From contig NZ_JFJY01000010.1 in the NCBI RefSeq assembly GCF_002115785.1, positions 1-64,000 of the forward strand: 64,000 bases of DNA, written 5' to 3'. This DNA is from Thalassospira sp. MCCC 1A03138. GTDB lineage: Bacteria; Pseudomonadota; Alphaproteobacteria; Rhodospirillales; Thalassospiraceae. A program made the translations under genes and the position numbers. Each line of letters begins with the position of its first letter. The stretch's first letter is position 1. This document shows, piece by piece, positions 63,089 to 64,000 of this stretch. A model generated the notes under the pieces. The model was not told the origin of the DNA and did no database searches. It saw nothing but the letters and a program-made list of their open reading frames with translations.

Positions 63089-64000
63089 ATGAAGGGCACT
63101 AAGACGACAATCGCAGCTTTGGCTGCGCTTTTGATGGCGGGGGCGGCACAGGCCGAGCCGGTCAAGGTTGGCATGATCACGACCCTTTCGGGTGGCGGTG
63201 CGGGGCTTGGCATCGACGCGCGCGATGGTTTCATGCTGGCGGTCAAGCAGGCCAATAACCCGGACCTGACGGTTGTGATCGAAGACGATCAGCAGAAACC
63301 CGATATCGCGGTTCAGCTTGCCGATAAAATGATCCAGAGCGAGAAGGTCGATGTCCTGACCGGTATTATCTGGTCGAACCTGGCGATGGCGGTGGTGCCG
63401 TCGGCGGTGGCACAGGACAAGTTTTATCTTTCGGTCAATGCCGCACCGTCGCAATTGGCGGGCAAGGGCTGCAACAAGAATTACTTCAGCGTTTCGTACC
63501 AGAACGACAATTTGCATGAAGCCGCAGGCGGTTATGCGACCAGTGCCGGTTACGAGAAAACCTTTGTGATGGCGCCGAACTATCCGGCAGGCAAGGATTC
63601 CATCGCCGGTTTCAAGCGTTTCTATCTGGGGGATGTATCGGGCGAGGTTTACACCAAGCTTGGCCAGACCGACTATGCCGCCGAAATCGCACAGATTCGT
63701 GCATCGGGTGCGGATAGCGTGTTCTTCTTCCTGCCGGGCGGCATGGGCATTGCGTTCATGAAACAGTATGCCCAGTCGGGTGTGGATATTCCGCTGATCG
63801 GTCCGGCATTCTCGCTGGATCAGGGCATTCTGGGCGCGATTGGCGATGCGGCGATTGGCATCAAAAATACCGCCAACTGGTCCAAGGACATCGACAACGA
63901 CACCAACAAGGCGTTTGTCGAAACCTTCCAGGCGGAATATGGCCGCCTGCCGTCGATCTATGCGTCATATGGCTTTGACACCGCCAATCTGTTGCTGTCG
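63089..64000 (+). CDS. Branched-chain-amino-acid-type ABC binding protein (3' end outside window)
   Basis: The frame is open from ATG 63089 (GGAGG nine bases before) to the window end: 304 residues of a periplasmic-binding protein of the LivJ type (peripla_BP_6). Signal peptide to about residue 22 (AAQA), then VKVGMITTLSGGGAGLGIDARDG, GIIWSNLAMAVVPSAV and ASGADSVFFFLPGGMGIAFMKQYAQSG in the family's positions. In comparable clusters such a transporter imports aromatic acids. Here it may bring in anthranilate, kynurenine or benzoate-like acids; permease and ATPase genes would be expected downstream of the window. Confidence 0.88.
   Translation, partial: MKGTKTTIAALAALLMAGAAQAEPVKVGMITTLSGGGAGLGIDARDGFMLAVKQANNPDLTVVIEDDQQKPDIAVQLADKMIQSEKVDVLTGIIWSNLAMAVVPSAVAQDKFYLSVNAAPSQLAGKGCNKNYFSVSYQNDNLHEAAGGYATSAGYEKTFVMAPNYPAGKDSIAGFKRFYLGDVSGEVYTKLGQTDYAAEIAQIRASGADSVFFFLPGGMGIAFMKQYAQSGVDIPLIGPAFSLDQGILGAIGDAAIGIKNTANWSKDIDNDTNKAFVETFQAEYGRLPSIYASYGFDTANLLLS

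Noticed and set aside
1-64000. tRNA, rRNA, transposase or prophage genes
   Set aside because: None could be recognised by reading; no terminal inverted repeats with a transposase-like frame were found.

Overview
The window reads as one contiguous piece of chromosome from a marine-type alphaproteobacterium. The base composition is moderately GC-rich. Gene content (TRAP and TTT transporters, inositol, uronate, tricarballylate and anthranilate catabolism) would fit Rhodospirillales such as Thalassospira; that taxonomic guess is inference, not something read from a marker gene. No rRNA, tRNA, CRISPR array or insertion sequence was recognised. Both ends cut through genes.

Layout. (1) 1-7879: the 3' end of a giant repeat adhesin followed by four tightly packed genes: a TolC-type lipoprotein, a short periplasmic adaptor, an adaptor with a GAF-like cytoplasmic head, and a site-2-protease (M50)/HlyD fusion. 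No ABC ATPase accompanies them, so this looks like a dedicated, ABC-less secretion or surface-display module and is the best candidate here for an under-described system. (2) 8320-16673: a MacA/MacB/outer-membrane-factor efflux set, a BaeSR-like two-component pair and an ABC exporter, all in one direction. (3) 16703-27742: a tricarballylate/aconitate island: GntR regulator, TcuA, TcuB, TctE/TctD sensor pair, TctC binding protein, a TctA-TctB fused permease, a PrpF/GalD-like isomerase and an isocitrate/isopropylmalate-type dehydrogenase. (4) 27810-37547: unsaturated-uronate use: GH105 hydrolase, TRAP transporter, KduD, LacI regulator, KduI and an unrecognised 822-residue protein.

(5) 37862-49507: myo-inositol catabolism: a Gfo/Idh/MocA oxidoreductase divergent from an RpiR-type regulator, then an ABC importer (binding protein, permease, single-domain ATPase) and iolC-DUF2090, iolD, iolE, iolB, iolG, ending at a strong terminator. 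Two matching inverted repeats (AT[A/G]GAAT-N4-ATTC[C/T]AT) mark the regulator's control points. (6) 49952-64000: tryptophan to central metabolism by the kynurenine and 2-aminobenzoyl-CoA route: tryptophan dioxygenase, an alpha/beta-hydrolase formamidase, kynureninase, aminobenzoate-CoA ligase, a monooxygenase/OYE fusion, beta-oxidation-type enzymes and a MarR regulator, followed by a branched-chain-type binding protein cut by the window end. An AT-rich pair of unknown genes sits in the divergent promoter gap of this cluster.

Most genes overlap by 1-17 bases or lie within 30 bases of the next in the same operon, and the operons are separated by recognisable hairpin terminators. The catabolic blocks each carry their own transporter and a local regulator, so the window looks like a string of self-contained nutrient-use cassettes.
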